The notes under the pieces are model-generated. The model ran no database searches. It was not told where the DNA came from and saw only the letters and a list, made by a program, of their open reading frames with translations. Made by a program: the position numbers and the translations under genes. Of a stretch of DNA of 64,000 nt, positions 11,861 through 23,653 are shown piece after piece (within the stretch, counting starts at the first letter, position 1; each line of letters opens with the position of its first letter). The DNA is from Gigaspora margarita (taxonomy: Eukaryota > Glomeromycota > Glomeromycetes > Diversisporales > Gigasporaceae), in NCBI GenBank assembly GCA_009809945.1, contig WTPW01000014.1, forward strand, positions 340,732-404,731. Direction: 5' to 3'.

Positions 11861-13120
11861 CAGTGTTGGACTATGACCTTTTATAACCTATATAACCTTT
11901 ATGACTAGTCATAAGTTATTTGGTCATAAAAAGAGAATTATGACCTTATGACCTAAAATTAAAAAAATTAACCAATTAAAAAGCTAAATTCATAATATTA
12001 TACTATATAACATTTTACAAACAAATATTCTTTATTTTTCATATTTGTAATTTGCAGTATTATACTACCTTTAGTGCTCTAACAAAAAGTTTTCTTGAGC
12101 AATTTTACAATAGGGCCTCTAACTATTAACCTTAATATAGACCCTAACTCTAACATAAATAAGCTTTAAAAACTTTTGTTGGTGCACTAATTGATCACAT
12201 GCTGGTAAAAATCTATTAGTGCTACTAGGTAGTGCTAAGATGATTATTATATTTGCATAATTATACAATTTGCTTGCGAGTACCAACTGGTATAGAAAAT
12301 ATTATATGTACTAATCTAGATATATATGTATATTAAACCTAAGAGAAGTGCAGTAAATCACATAATTTTCTGAAGGGGTCACCAACTATCACGTCCTATA
12401 TATATATAGTATAAACAGCCAATAATATTGAAGCAAAATCGATTATTAGTAATTACAGATAGTTGCTACATAGTAAAGTCTAAATTCTACTATATCAATC
12501 GATAATTATCGATTAAGTAAACTTGTTTGAAATACCAAAATACACATACTTTGAAATTTTTATTAAAATTAAAGAATTTTTTATTATTTAACTTTTAATT
12601 TTTACNTTNGTTNATATATTTTTTTAAAAANTNTTAATTTTTCNNTCNAACGTAAAAATCAAAAGTCAATTAATAAAAAATTCTCTAATACTTATGAAAA
12701 TTTTGTATTGAGTGTATTTTGACCTTCTAAATAAGTTTACTTAAGCATTTTATTCGATTTACTTAGTAAAATTTATACATTACTATATAGTGACTTTTGT
12801 CGATTGTAGGGTAGCTTATTTTTAGGTCAAACTCGTTTTTGAGTTTTATGAAATTTGATTGGTCAACAGTCCTATCACTGGGGGGTCAGGACCTATGTAA
12901 ACCCTAATTATATAATTTATTGCACTTTATATTTAAAATATAGTAATTTTATATACTAGCTATATGACTAGGTCATAACTGGTCATATGACTAATGGTCA
13001 TGTTAGTCATTAAATAAGTCATAATTTATATGATCAAAATCTATATGACTATCATTATATGACCATTATGACTAGTTGTCATATAAAAAAATCATATGAT
13101 CGCATTTTTGGCCAACACTG
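11861..13120. mobile_element. hAT non-autonomous element inside the MULE gene
   Basis: The TIRs cagtgttgg...(left) and ccaacactg (right) are flanked by perfect octamers gatataat at 11853-11860 and 13121-13128. Subterminal tatgaccttatgacc/ggtcatatgacta motifs repeat many times at both ends, as usual for hAT. It contains older debris: a small MITE near 12073-12195 (ttagtgctctaacaaaaa ends), a diverged copy of the palindromic repeat near 12517-12760 with ambiguous bases, and a stretch around 12370-12400 and 12870-12895. There is no transposase. Confidence 0.88.
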
Positions 13121-13357
13121 GATATAATTGGTAATAACGATAATAGAACTAGTGAAGTCAAAACATTTGAAGCACCCAATACATCTAAAACATCTAACTC
13201 AAATAGTAAAACCCATCATGATCATCAATTGAGTTTTTTATTTAATAATACAGTATAACCCATACTAATAAACTATTTTAACTAGTAATTGTAGTATTCG
13301 AAAACATACCAATGGATATAATTTTTAGTTCATAGGATGAGATCGAAGAGCAACCCA

Positions 13358-13524
13358 AATAATCTATAAGAGGTTATATTTGAGGATCATAGTAAAAATT
13401 TTTTTGGTTAGTGGTTCTACCTTGGTATATATTAGCTATATTTCAAATATCAAATACCAAGTTTGGTATTGCTTACCAATTTTCGAAATATAAGCTTTCA
13501 AAAAAAAATTTTAGAACTGACGCT

Positions 13525-13575
<51 letters not shown>

Positions 13576-13824
13576 AGAACCGTCACTCTAAAAAAAAACA
13601 AAAAAAAACAAATACGAACCTAATGCTCGCTATTTTTATTACCACTTTTCAAATTTAACATTTAAAAACCTATCCCATTAGCATTCTTTTAAATATACTC
13701 ATTTTGCCTATTATCTGTTTTCAAATATAATCTTTTTACCCAATACCTCTTTTCAAATATAACCTCTTTTAAAAACACAGCCCTCCATTAGCGATTTTTC
13801 AAATATGACATTACATAGATTATT
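13358..13824. mobile_element. Insertion with AATAATCTAT ends and iterated TTCAAATATAAC motifs
   Basis: The edges aataatctataagaggtta and, in inverse, aataatctatgtaatgtcat form imperfect TIRs that continue through atatttga. Inside, ttttcaaatataacc-type motifs recur about every 27-30 bases in the right half (13640-13810). A run of about 45 A near 13529-13573 lies in the middle. It sits in the N-terminal coding part of the MULE gene, just before the FAR1 domain. The superfamily is unknown. Confidence 0.55.
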
Positions 13825-16449
13825 CAGGTTCTGGTCAAAGCTTTCTTTATGGATTATAGTGAAAGAAACGGTTTTGCTATTAATAAATATAGAAAAAAGA
13901 GTACAAAAACAGGAGTAGTACAAAGCAGAATATTTTGCTATGAATTCTATGATATATACAAACCTAAAAAAAGTTTATCAGCTGCACAAAAAGGAACACA
14001 ATGCAATATTAGAACAAAAAAAAAGAACTGTTATTGGCATTGCAATCTTTTATTAGACTCGAATGAATTAGAAATTCAAATAACAATACTAGTCAACAAA
14101 TATAATTATAATCCCATATCTGAAACCTGAAAGTTTGGAGTTAGATACCGATCTTTAAATGAAAAAGCTATTAAAAAAGTGAATTGATGTCAAAATATGG
14201 AAATCTGTTACTTACATCACAAAAGAATCTTCTCAGAGCTCGCTTTCCAAATATAACTTTTCAAGACAGTGATCTTGCAAATGCTATTAGTAAAATTAAA
14301 AGAAACAATAATCTTGATAAAGAAAAAGATGCCTCAAACTTACTTATTTCATTGATAGAAAAAAATAGCTGATGCCCAATAGTCTATTGAATTTGAGCTA
14401 GATGAGGAAAATCATTTGGCCAAACTCTTTTGGATATCACCAAAACAAATTAACCTTTGGCTAAAATACTACAATATTGTTATTAATGATAATACAGCAC
14501 AAACTAATCAATATCAAATGCCACTGTCTCTTTTTATTATTGTTGATAACAATAATAAAATGAGACTTGTAGACCAGGTATTAGTTAGTAATAAAACATT
14601 AGAAACATATACTTGGGTTTTAGAATGTATTAATAAAACTACAAAAAAACCACCTATCGTAATATTTACAAATGCAGACCCTGCTCTAAATGCTGCTATA
14701 TTAGTCACCTTTTCTACAACATATGCAGCCCATTGCATTTACTATATTGAACAAAACCTTCCCAAGAACTTAAAGTCGAAACTTGGAAACAAATGGAATA
14801 AGTTTATAAAAAGATTCTATCAATATAGAAACAGTTTGTGTATGCCTTTATTTAAAAAAAGGTGGAAAGACTTACTTAAAGACTTCCCTGCAGCTAATGC
14901 CTATCTACTTAGAGTACTTTATCCAAACTAGCAGTCTTGGATGTGTGCATATTTGTACAAGGTAGTCACAGCAGGTATTCAAAGTACCTCACATGTAGAA
15001 GGGTATAATTGGATTGTAAAAAAAGAGTTGAGAGCAAATGGAACATTATGTGAACTTGTTAATCACTTAGACTAAAGATTAAGAGATGAAACTCAATGGA
15101 AACAGTTTCATGAGTATAAGTTACTAACCACAACAGCAACAATTCCTACAACTGGACAAGCTCTCTTTCCTGTTATAGTTAATAAAGTAGATAAATATTT
15201 AACTAAAGCGATTGATGACATGATAAAAATAAAGATGAGTCAATGCTTTTTCTTTAGTGCAAGTCGATATGAACCTACAAGTGAGATTTAACTTGAGAAC
15301 AGGTAATAATAAGATATTATAAAACTTATAAGTGCATACAAAAACTATAAGTTAACACAAACAACAAAATAGAAAACTATTGAACAAACCTATAATGGGT
15401 TTATAGAAGATCAATATGATGTATGGAATATAATACTTTAAGCAATAATTGATGAGATTGGGCGTAAAGACATAAAAGAAATTTGAAAAGTTATAGATTT
15501 ACGCAGTGAAAAAAATACCATGTTTATTTTGTAGCAATTATCAATCCAATTTCTTTTTTATGTTCCTGCCTTATGAGTAATTCCAAAGGCATTATATGTC
15601 ATTACTACTTTTGTGTAATAATGCACTCAAACATATCAGCTTTTCACATATTGATGGTGCCTACTCATGGTATAATAATTCACATCAGAATGATGTTATA
15701 TCTGAAGAGGAGAATATAATCTTCAATCATGAAAATGGTGTAGTTGAGGCAAATATGAGCAATGGTATAGTTTATTCAATATGAAAGCCAGTTTCAGTAC
15801 TAGCTACTGCTTCAATAGTAAAGAGTGCCATTTATAAAAGAAATCATAATAGGCAAATCTGGGGACTCACATGCAAAGCTACTCTCCTTGCTGTTGATAA
15901 CAATGATACAGAGATAATTTAAATCTTAGCCAATTATATTAATAAAAAGAGGAATAGAATAAGTGAACAATCTCAAACACAAACAAATAAGAATATTATA
16001 AAAACTATAAATCAACAAAATATAACAAATGATCAAGAAAAAAACAATATAACTAATTGATCATCTGGTCCTATATCAGATGACATAAACAAATTTGCTA
16101 TTAGTGATTCAAACACGAACGATGAAATAGATTTATCTAAAGAATTAGATACTTCTACCACTGAGCATTAATTAAATCTAAATGATATTCAAAATCCTCT
16201 CTGGGTTATTGGAAGAGAAAGGCCTAAAAAGTGTAGATATAAAAGTAGTATCGAAAAAGAGCAAAAACATAAAAAAGGTTCAAACTGGGGATCTTATAAA
16301 TGTCGTATATGTGGAAAAATTGGCCATAACTCAGCATTTTATAAGAAGGCAGTTGAATCATAATAGACAGAACTATGATCAGTTTTTAGGCTTTTATTTT
16401 TTCCTTAAAATAGTAAAACGTTGTAATATACTTTCTTATACTAAATAAA

Positions 16450-17160
16450 AAAAAGGAAGTGACAGTTATTGCAGTAGTAATAGATTTTTTTTCACAGATC
16501 TATGTTGATTAGTTAGATCTTATCAAATATTCAATAAAGCGCAAGAATAGATAAGGTTGAAGATATTGTCGCAGATTTTTTGTTGGTGCATAAAAAACAA
16601 AATTCAATTAGTATAGATCCGCAAAAATAAGCCAAGAAAATTGAATACTTAGCTATGTTGATCAGCAAGAATTTAGTTATTAACCAGTTAGTTATTAACT
16701 AGTTAATCATGTGAAAAATAACTAATTTATGATATATTAAACAGATGTTAGTTTAACCGGCTTTGATTCTTACAATAACGGTTTAAGTCCCAAACTGAGT
16801 TAATATTATTTCATCCTAACTATTTAATATTAGTTAGGGTTAGAGTAGGCCAGAACTATGTTAATAATAGGCATAATCCTGGGCTAGAGGTTGTAATAGT
16901 TATAATAGCAAATTCGCTCAAGAAAAATTTTTTGTTAGTGCGCAACGTTGGTTTTGAACTTTTCAAATTGTGTTATATTATATCCAATAATAATTTACAA
17001 TTGAATAATTTTTATCAATCATTAACTACAGAAATTTGTTGTCTTCATGTGATTTGTACTACCAATTAAATAACTTCTATAGTCTGTGATATATAGTAGT
17101 ATCGCACCTAAAAGCAATATATAATTTCATCACAAGGAGTGCAATATCTAATTAACTCCT
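16450..17160. other. MULE 3' flank, repeat debris
   Basis: No gene. Inverted aacaaaaaatttttcttgagc and gcgcactaac motifs at 16900-16945 match the small MITE end at 12073-12195 in reverse. Short attagttattaacca repeats occur at 16670-16705. No MULE right TIR could be identified. Confidence 0.5.
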
Positions 17161-17164
17161 TTAA

Positions 17165-17618
17165 ATAAAATTTAAATCAAATACATAATTTTTTTATTTG
17201 ATTTTTTTTTAATATATTTATTTTTTAATTTATTATTATTTTTTTTATTATTTTTATTTTTTTTAAATTTTTATATTATTTCGATTTTTTTTAAATTTTT
17301 TTTAGCACTTTTTTTTATTTATTGGTTTGATTTATTTATTTTTTTTTAAATTTTTGCTTTTTTTATTTTTTTTAAATTATTGCTTTTATTGTTCTTTTGG
17401 TTTTTATTTTTTCAAATTTCTTTTTTAGCATTTCTCTTTTTATTTTTTAATTTATTATAATTTAATATTAATTTAATTTTATTTATTTATTTATTTATTT
17501 TATTTTATTTTTTTTTAAAAATTTGAATTGGCATACAATTTATTTATTATTTTAATTAATTTTTTTATTTAACTTATTTATTTATATAATTTATTTTTTG
17601 ATTTATTTTTATTTTTAT
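17165..17618. repeat. T-rich low-complexity tract
   Basis: Runs of T with interspersed A (tttatttatttatt). It directly abuts the second foldback element, just as the A-rich tract at 10116-10470 abuts the first. Both elements may prefer such targets, or the tract may be part of a larger repeat. Confidence 0.9.
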
Positions 17619-18480
17619 TTAATTAATAATCCATCTGTCAACTAGAGAATAGGCAAAATGTTGTGTGCTTCTATCTAAAATTTTTTCTTACTAAGTTAAA
17701 GATACATGTCCACTAATTGAAAGTTGTAGAGCTCATCGAGGCGCATCTGATAGTGGTTTGATCATCCAAATCTGCCTAGCAGATGGCGAGATATCATCAA
17801 AAAATGATTGGCTGACTATATAAAAATCTATGACGGAAATCACATATAAAATCACTATCGGCGAAATGTGGCATGCTTCCATTTAAAACTTTTTCTTACT
17901 AAGTTAACGATACATGCCCACTAATTGAAAGTTGTAGAGCTCATTGAGTCACATCTAATAGTAGTTAAATCATCCAAATCGGTCTAGTGGATGGCGAGAT
18001 ATTAACAAAAAATGATGGCCAACTATATAAAATTATGTAAACAAGCATTGTTTACATAGAGATTTTATATAGTCGACCAATCGTTTTTTGATAATATCTC
18101 ACCATCTACTAGACCGATTTGGATAATCTAACCACTGTTAGATGCGTCTTGACAAGCTCTACAACTTTCAATTAGTGGGCATGTATCATTAACTTAGTAA
18201 GAATAAAAGTTTTAGATGGAAGCACGCCACATTTCGCCTATAGTGATTTTCATATATGATTTCCGTCACAGATTTTTATATAGTTGACCAATCATTTTTC
18301 GATGTTATCTCACCCTTCACTGGGCCGGTTTGGATGATCTAACCACCGTTAGATGCGTCTTGATGAGCTCTACAACTTTCACTTAGTGGACATGTATCGT
18401 TAACTTAGTAAAAAAAAAATTTAAATAGAAGCATGCCACATTTTGCCTATTCTCCAGTTGACAGGCAGATTATCAATTAA
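17619..18480. mobile_element. Foldback element 2
   Basis: A second copy of the foldback family. The left edge ttaattaataatccatctgt and the right edge caggcagattatcaattaa bracket 862 bp of inverted repeat. Each arm again carries two tandem copies of the unit with ctaattgaaagttgtagagc and agtggatggcgagata. The centre near 18040 is acaagcattgtttacatag. Arms differ from element 1 by scattered substitutions, so the two insertions are separate and not very recent. There is no coding capacity. Confidence 0.85.
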
Positions 18481-18621
18481 TTATAAGTTTCATTTTTATT
18501 TTACTTTATTAATTTATTTATTTAATTTTTTAATTTTAGTACATTCACTAAAGGAATCAAGTTAGCATGGGAAGAAGATATCAGAGGAATAATAGCACAA
18601 TATCATAATAGTGAAAAAAAA

Positions 18622-18940
18622 TGAGTGGCAATCATTTCACTGACAATCACTTCGCAGACAACCTATTTCACTGACAAATTATCCACTAACAAATTCATTT
18701 TACTGACAGTTCATTTCACTGAAGCTCATTTCATTGACAAAGTAATTCTGATTATTGTCATTAGGGTTAGGGTGGGGTCAGGTAAAGTTAAGGTTAAAGT
18801 TAGTGTGTTGTATAGAAAAAAACTTGTCAGTGAAATAAGCTTTGGTGAAATGAACTGTCGGTAAAATGAACTTGTCAGTGAATAATTTGTCAGTGGAATG
18901 GGGTGTCTGTGAAGTGACTTTCGGTGAAATAATACAGACC
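18622..18940. mobile_element. MITE built of TTTCACTGACAA motifs
   Basis: The two halves are inverted copies: atcatttcactgacaatcac on the left and, inverted, ttatttcaccgaaagtcact on the right. Within each arm a cactgacaa motif recurs five to six times at 12-25 base spacing. The short centre includes ttagggttagggt. The plus ORF at 18625-18864 is an artefact of the repeat. Confidence 0.7.
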
Positions 18941-19799
18941 CAAAAAAATCAAGTTTCCAAGTAATACTTGTTATTTTCCCACTGGGAAAATAATAAGCAT
19001 TACTGGAAGCTTGTTTATTTACTAATAAAGATTGTATGATTGTATGTTTTTACTTTTATTCCTGCTATCATTTGTCAATAATATAAAAAAATGGTTAAAA
19101 ATATAAAAAAAAATTATTAAAAAATTAAAAAAATCGTAATAAAAAAAATAATAATAAAAAAAAAGTAAATAAAAAAAACATGTTTTTTACTTTATTTATT
19201 TATTTTCATTTTGTTTGTTTATTGCTTTTCTTGTGTTCTTACTAGCAGATGGTGCCTATTATTAATGTTTTTATTTTTCTGATATTAAGTAATTCTCCTA
19301 AAAAAAGGATAAATCAACAAAATATTAAATATGACAATGTGAAATTTTAAATGTTTTGCCAAATTTCAAAATGTGACCATTATTTAAATTAATACTAATT
19401 CACCAAATTTTAAATTTGGACCTTGGTTTAAATTTTAACTAATTTGCTAAAAAAAAAAAAAGATCTATATGAAAGATGTCCAGGGTCCTGTTGCAGCCTA
19501 AAAACTTTTACTAATAGCATATCTTCAATTTTGCATAAAATTTTTTTAGCATGTAAGATCATATGACAAATAATCAATATTCATCATATTCTTGCTGGCT
19601 AACCATAGTATATTTTGTTTTCTAATTAATAAGAATAAGCTAATTTTTTTTCACTTTGGCAGTTTTGCTAGTACTTTATTAAGATTCTAAGTATAATATT
19701 AAGTATACACTTGTTTACTTATAAATAGCAAGCCTGACATCACTCTGCTACCCTCAGTACCCAAGTACAACCTATCACACTAGTTTAAGAAAATTCAGA
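18941..19799. other. Spacer, nothing recognised
   Basis: AT-rich sequence with an A-rich run at 19080-19170. At 19461-19498 there is the inverted partner of the motif at 7559-7595 (gggtcctgttgcagcc). No gene was seen. Confidence 0.5.
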
Positions 19800-21880
19800 A
19801 ACTAGAAGCTATGTTAAACCAGTCTAAGTACTATACCAAAATGGCTTTTCTTCAGTTAGAATTTTATTGCTTATAACCTTTAGACTAATATCCAAGGCTT
19901 TTTGGTTTGCTCTGTTTTTCTTTTTTGGTCTCTTCTTCATAATTTAATTTTCTGTTTACTATTTTCTTCATTTTTCTTAGACTTTTTGGTCTTTTTTCTT
20001 TTTTGAATTTTTTGGCTTCTCAGAATTTCTTTCATTCACTCTCATTCCACTATTTTTTCATATTATTATCATTATATAATCTCATTAAAGCAATTCCAAG
20101 TTATATACAGAAGGACATCTAGAGCCATTACTATCTAATTCTTGTGCAACCTATTTTTTAAGTTCTCTTTAATTGCAGACTTAAATAATTCCTTTATAAA
20201 ACCTTTGTGTCTTTCTTGTTTTTTGCAGGCTATAGCCAAGACACTTCTGCAATTGTGCTACTATAATTTTACTTATTTTTTATTCTTATCTAAAACAATC
20301 TTTACCAATACTATTATTACTTTTTCTATCATAAGTTACTGAACTCTTTAAGCTTTACATACTGCTAGGTGCTCTTGGATTTCTTTAAAGTTCTTTTTTT
20401 GCAAACTTTGCAACTATCATCTTTATATAGATCTGGACATGTTTTCTTTAGAATAACTAAGGTTGGTAGCCTACTATATAGGCATTTAATCAAGAGATTC
20501 AGTTTTTTTTCTTTATATATAGACATGAATCTAAGTCCACTTTGTGAGTTTAATTCTTTTTCAAAAGCTCTTTCATGCCCATATGGAACATTGGTTCTCA
20601 GTCTCTAACCAACTAGAGATACTTAGTATTTGCTACTCTGCTACTATCTTAGTATCTTCAATTTCTTTAACAACTTTTCTTATTGGTATCTCAATAAGTT
20701 TGTCCTGGCAATATAAATTGTATTTTATTCTTGAACTTGGTTTTGTGCATTGCACTATTAGCAGTGGTGCTATCTGCCCTTTTTGCCAATCTGGTTACCC
20801 TATCATTCCACTATGGCCTTTAACTTTGATTAGCTTACTCTTATATTTTTGATATGATTTGTATCCAAGATCTTTAGTAACAGATTGTAATTCTTCTGCC
20901 TGAGCCATTCTCTATTTATTTTAATTTTCTAACCTTTGTTGATTCCTAGTATAGTGGCAGCACTATTTGTATATATTTTAACTACAATATCTTGTGGGCT
21001 ATTAGTAGTACTACTCAATTTGCTCCTAACTCTGTTCTTGTTGATAAAGGCCAATCTTGAATACTAAGCATTCCTTTTTGAATTTATTTCTCTTTACCTT
21101 TGTTAATCTGTATCCAACTGATACCTTTTTTGCAAACCTATTGTTTTCTGAATTTTTTTTAAATAGTGACCCATTTATATAAAAAACTACTAACTTATCA
21201 TCTATGCTAATATTTCTATCTAGCTACTCTAACAACAAATTTCCACAATAATTACTAAAACTCTGCCTCTTGATTAACTCTACCTTTAACCTTTCCATAA
21301 TTATTACTCCTATTAGGCTTGCTCCAAAAACCCTATCTAATTCCTTCTTATTATTCTTTCTTCTTTTCAATAATCTCTTTAAGATATCCAAAGAAATGTT
21401 AGCTATCTAATTATTTTCTCATCTTTTAATGCACTGTATTGAAGTGAAATTCCCTTTTTCTGAACCCATTCAGGTTGTATAATATTTTTGGACTTTGCCT
21501 AACTTGTGACCAGTATGATTTTATTTTCTTTCTCTTTAACAAGTAGCTACCTTTCTAGTAAAACTGTTCTTTTCTTCTTTTCTATTACTTTTTATATATT
21601 CACTTCATTTTTTTTCCTCTTAGCAGAGCCCATTCTTTCTTGTGCTTGTTTAGTGAAATCTCTTTTTTTTTGACTATGGGTGCTAGTTCATTCAAACTTC
21701 CTATTCAGAACTTCTACTTCACTTCTCTTAATATTAAGTTCAATAATACTGTTTCTTCTAAAGATTTGAACCAAATGGGGTTTTCTCTTGTTAGATGTAG
21801 CTTTAAATATTTATATTGACACCAAGAGATAAGGCTATTACTCTGCTTATTGAGGAGTTGTTCCAAAAATCCTAGGTAAA
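19800..21880 (-). pseudogene. LINE remnant (RNase H and C-terminal zinc motif), minus strand
   Basis: Read on the minus strand, broken frames give pieces of a second non-LTR retrotransposon. Around 21140-21240 there is an RNase H start (FYINGSLF, with Asn where the first catalytic Asp is expected) and around 20930-20990 KIYTNSAATILGINK. Near 20790-20830 comes KLIKVKGHSGMIG, and around 20360-20450 a C-terminal zinc motif with CPDLYKDDSCKVCKKR followed by EHLAVCK. A distal piece is LYITWNCFNEII. Spacing and order fit the RNase H plus Cys/His tail of fungal LINEs. Many stops are present. The plus ORFs at 20142-20852 are shadows. Confidence 0.65.
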
Positions 21881-22632
21881 GTGCTGTGATAAGATAACAA
21901 TAAATATTAAAAATTTAATGTTTTAATATATTTTGATATATTATTTATAATTTGATATTTATGGCAATATTTTTTTAGAAGAATTAGAAAATACAATATA
22001 GTATTCATTTGTAGATCTATTATTAATATAATTAGGCTATAAATAATTAAAGATTAATTAAATTGCTATATATAGATTAATAAATAAATAAATAAATAAG
22101 GATAAGTTTAATGCTTACATGTAGTGAATTTCACCAATCCAATTAGAATTAAAGATCAGGTGTAACATGCAAAACAATTTTGTATAACAAAAATAAGAAT
22201 TTTTTAAAAAATTGCTTCTAACTGAAAATTTTGTCTATGAAACTACTTTTTCTTATGCAAAAAAAAATTCCTTGCTAAATTTTACATATATAAAGCTCTA
22301 TTCTAATCTCTAACCTTTATCCTTATCCTAATATTAAGGAGATTTAATTTTAATTTGTTTTGCTATATATAATTATATATAGATAGATAATCACTAGTGA
22401 ATTTTACCACTGCTGAATGTTAAATTAATTCTATAAATAATTAATTAATTTACCTCATAAGTACTATCAAATAAGTTGTGCAAAAGTCATATCAGTGAAT
22501 CGGCATAACATGTTGGCTCAACCAATCATGATCAAGGATTATCAAAAAAATTTTACGCAAAAATTTATTACAAAGTGAATTTCACAAAAACAGCCTTTTT
22601 AACTAGCTTTGTATTTATAATTAAGTACATAG
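21881..22632. other. AT-rich spacer with MITE-like debris
   Basis: No gene. From 22110 to 22560 there are partial inverted motifs (tgaatttcaccaatccaatt, caatcatgatcaaggattat) that resemble the MITE at 4239-4522, but I could not fix its ends. Confidence 0.35.
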
Positions 22633-22649
22633 AAAATTATGAAATTTAT

Positions 22650-23636
22650 TTTTTTATTTTTATTTTTTTTTAAAGTGTCCGTCTTCGGGAACTGGGAATT
22701 TTTTATTCAAGATATTAGGGCCGTTGGTATCCACTTAAGGGAATACCAGCATTTGTTACATTGATGAGAGTACAACTAGCCACACCTGCAACTTTTGGTT
22801 GCCTATTTAAGTAGCCACCCGAGGGTCCTACACTAGCTGCCATACCTGCAACCTGCATACCGGCATTGCCTATTTAAACCCTCTGGTCTCTGATCTGCCT
22901 GCCAACCCATCTTGTATCACCGGTACAGCCATCAGTTTCTAAGCCTGGAGTTCGTACCAGATGCTAATCACCACCCTTAGGACTAATTTATCCTCAACGG
23001 AAAACTTGGTAGAGCAGTCCCTGTCCCACCCAGGTATTACCTACACTTCGGTAACTTACGCTACAGCTTTACCTATATACTTGCAGTCCAGGGGTTACCT
23101 AAACTGCTACCATTACCTACTTCTGCCCTTGTAAGGTTCGCTCCAACCCCAGCACCCACCTCACCATCCTACCGGTCCTTATACCGAATCCACAAACTTC
23201 CAAACCAGTTAGCTCAGAAGGGTCGATATGGCCTTCTTTCCTTGGTACCTAATTCCGAAACATGGGTCCTTTTCCTCCGGTGCAACTCCGGCGACCAGGT
23301 TGGTGAACCCCCTCCTCGAGGGTCTTATCGTCCGATTCTCCGGCTCCGGTTTCNGATATTNTGGTTTTGGTAGCACTGTCAAAGATCTTTGCTACCTCCT
23401 TACTTGGGGCTTGCCAAACGGGTTTTCATTTCTCTGGTTCCTTGGATTTGTGCGCCCAAAGGCTCCCATTCGAGATGGTGTACCAAGGCCTACAGGTATT
23501 GTACCCAACCGATCGATGAGAAGCAGTTACCAGAACACAGGTCTATTTTTTCAAAGCGTCGCCAGTGGGATTTGAACCCTAGACCTGCCGCTTGGGGGGT
23601 GACAACTTAACAACTTCCCTAAGTTGCCACACCCTA
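22650..23636 (-). mobile_element. Long tRNA-derived SINE with 17-bp TSD
   Basis: The body is strikingly GC-richer than its surroundings. On the minus strand the 5' head (23636 downward) is tRNA-like: gtggcaacttaggg as box A, and an exact box B GGTTCAAATCC (plus 23568-23578). The rest is about 800 bases of tRNA-unrelated body with internal ggtaccaaccaagg-like repeats. It ends in an A-rich tail (T-rich on plus, 22650-22676). It is bounded by a perfect 17-bp duplication at 22633-22649 and 23637-23653 (aaaattatgaaatttat). These are the marks of LINE-assisted retroposition. ORFs at 23228-23610 are by-products of the GC-rich body. Two ambiguous bases lie near 23354-23361. Confidence 0.85.
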
Positions 23637-23653
23637 AAAATTATGAAATTTAT

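Larger units (their letters stand above)
11733..16370 (+). pseudogene. MULE-type transposase gene, decayed and interrupted
   Basis: Cut-and-paste transposase of the Mutator-like class. Starting at Met 11733, the first exon-like part (MLNTTEADLDELIN...) runs into a hAT insertion at 11861-13120 and resumes in frame after it. A FAR1-type DNA-binding domain follows at 13849-14127 (YSERNGFAINKYRKK, then SRIFCYEF and NIRTKKKNCYWHCN). The DDE core at 14416-14931 shows MPLSLFIIVDNNN, VIFTNADPALN and HCIYYIEQNL, the pattern of MULE transposases. After a stop, similarity continues (STSHVEGYNWIVKKELR, 14985-15060). The C-terminal zinc knuckle at 16301 reads CRICGKIGHNSAFY, with Tyr in place of the last Cys. 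Several stops and frame changes show it is inactive. A second insertion lies at 13358-13824. Confidence 0.85.

Noticed and set aside
14514-14738. Minus ORF in the MULE core
   Set aside because: Shadow of the transposase reading frame on plus.
18760-18776. Telomere-like ttagggttagggt
   Set aside because: Only two units, in the centre of a MITE, with no longer array or chromosome-end context.
20142-20852. Three plus ORFs
   Set aside because: Shadows of the minus-strand LINE remnant.
23228-23610. GC-rich ORFs
   Set aside because: They lie wholly in the SINE body on the opposite strand and have no start context or domain.
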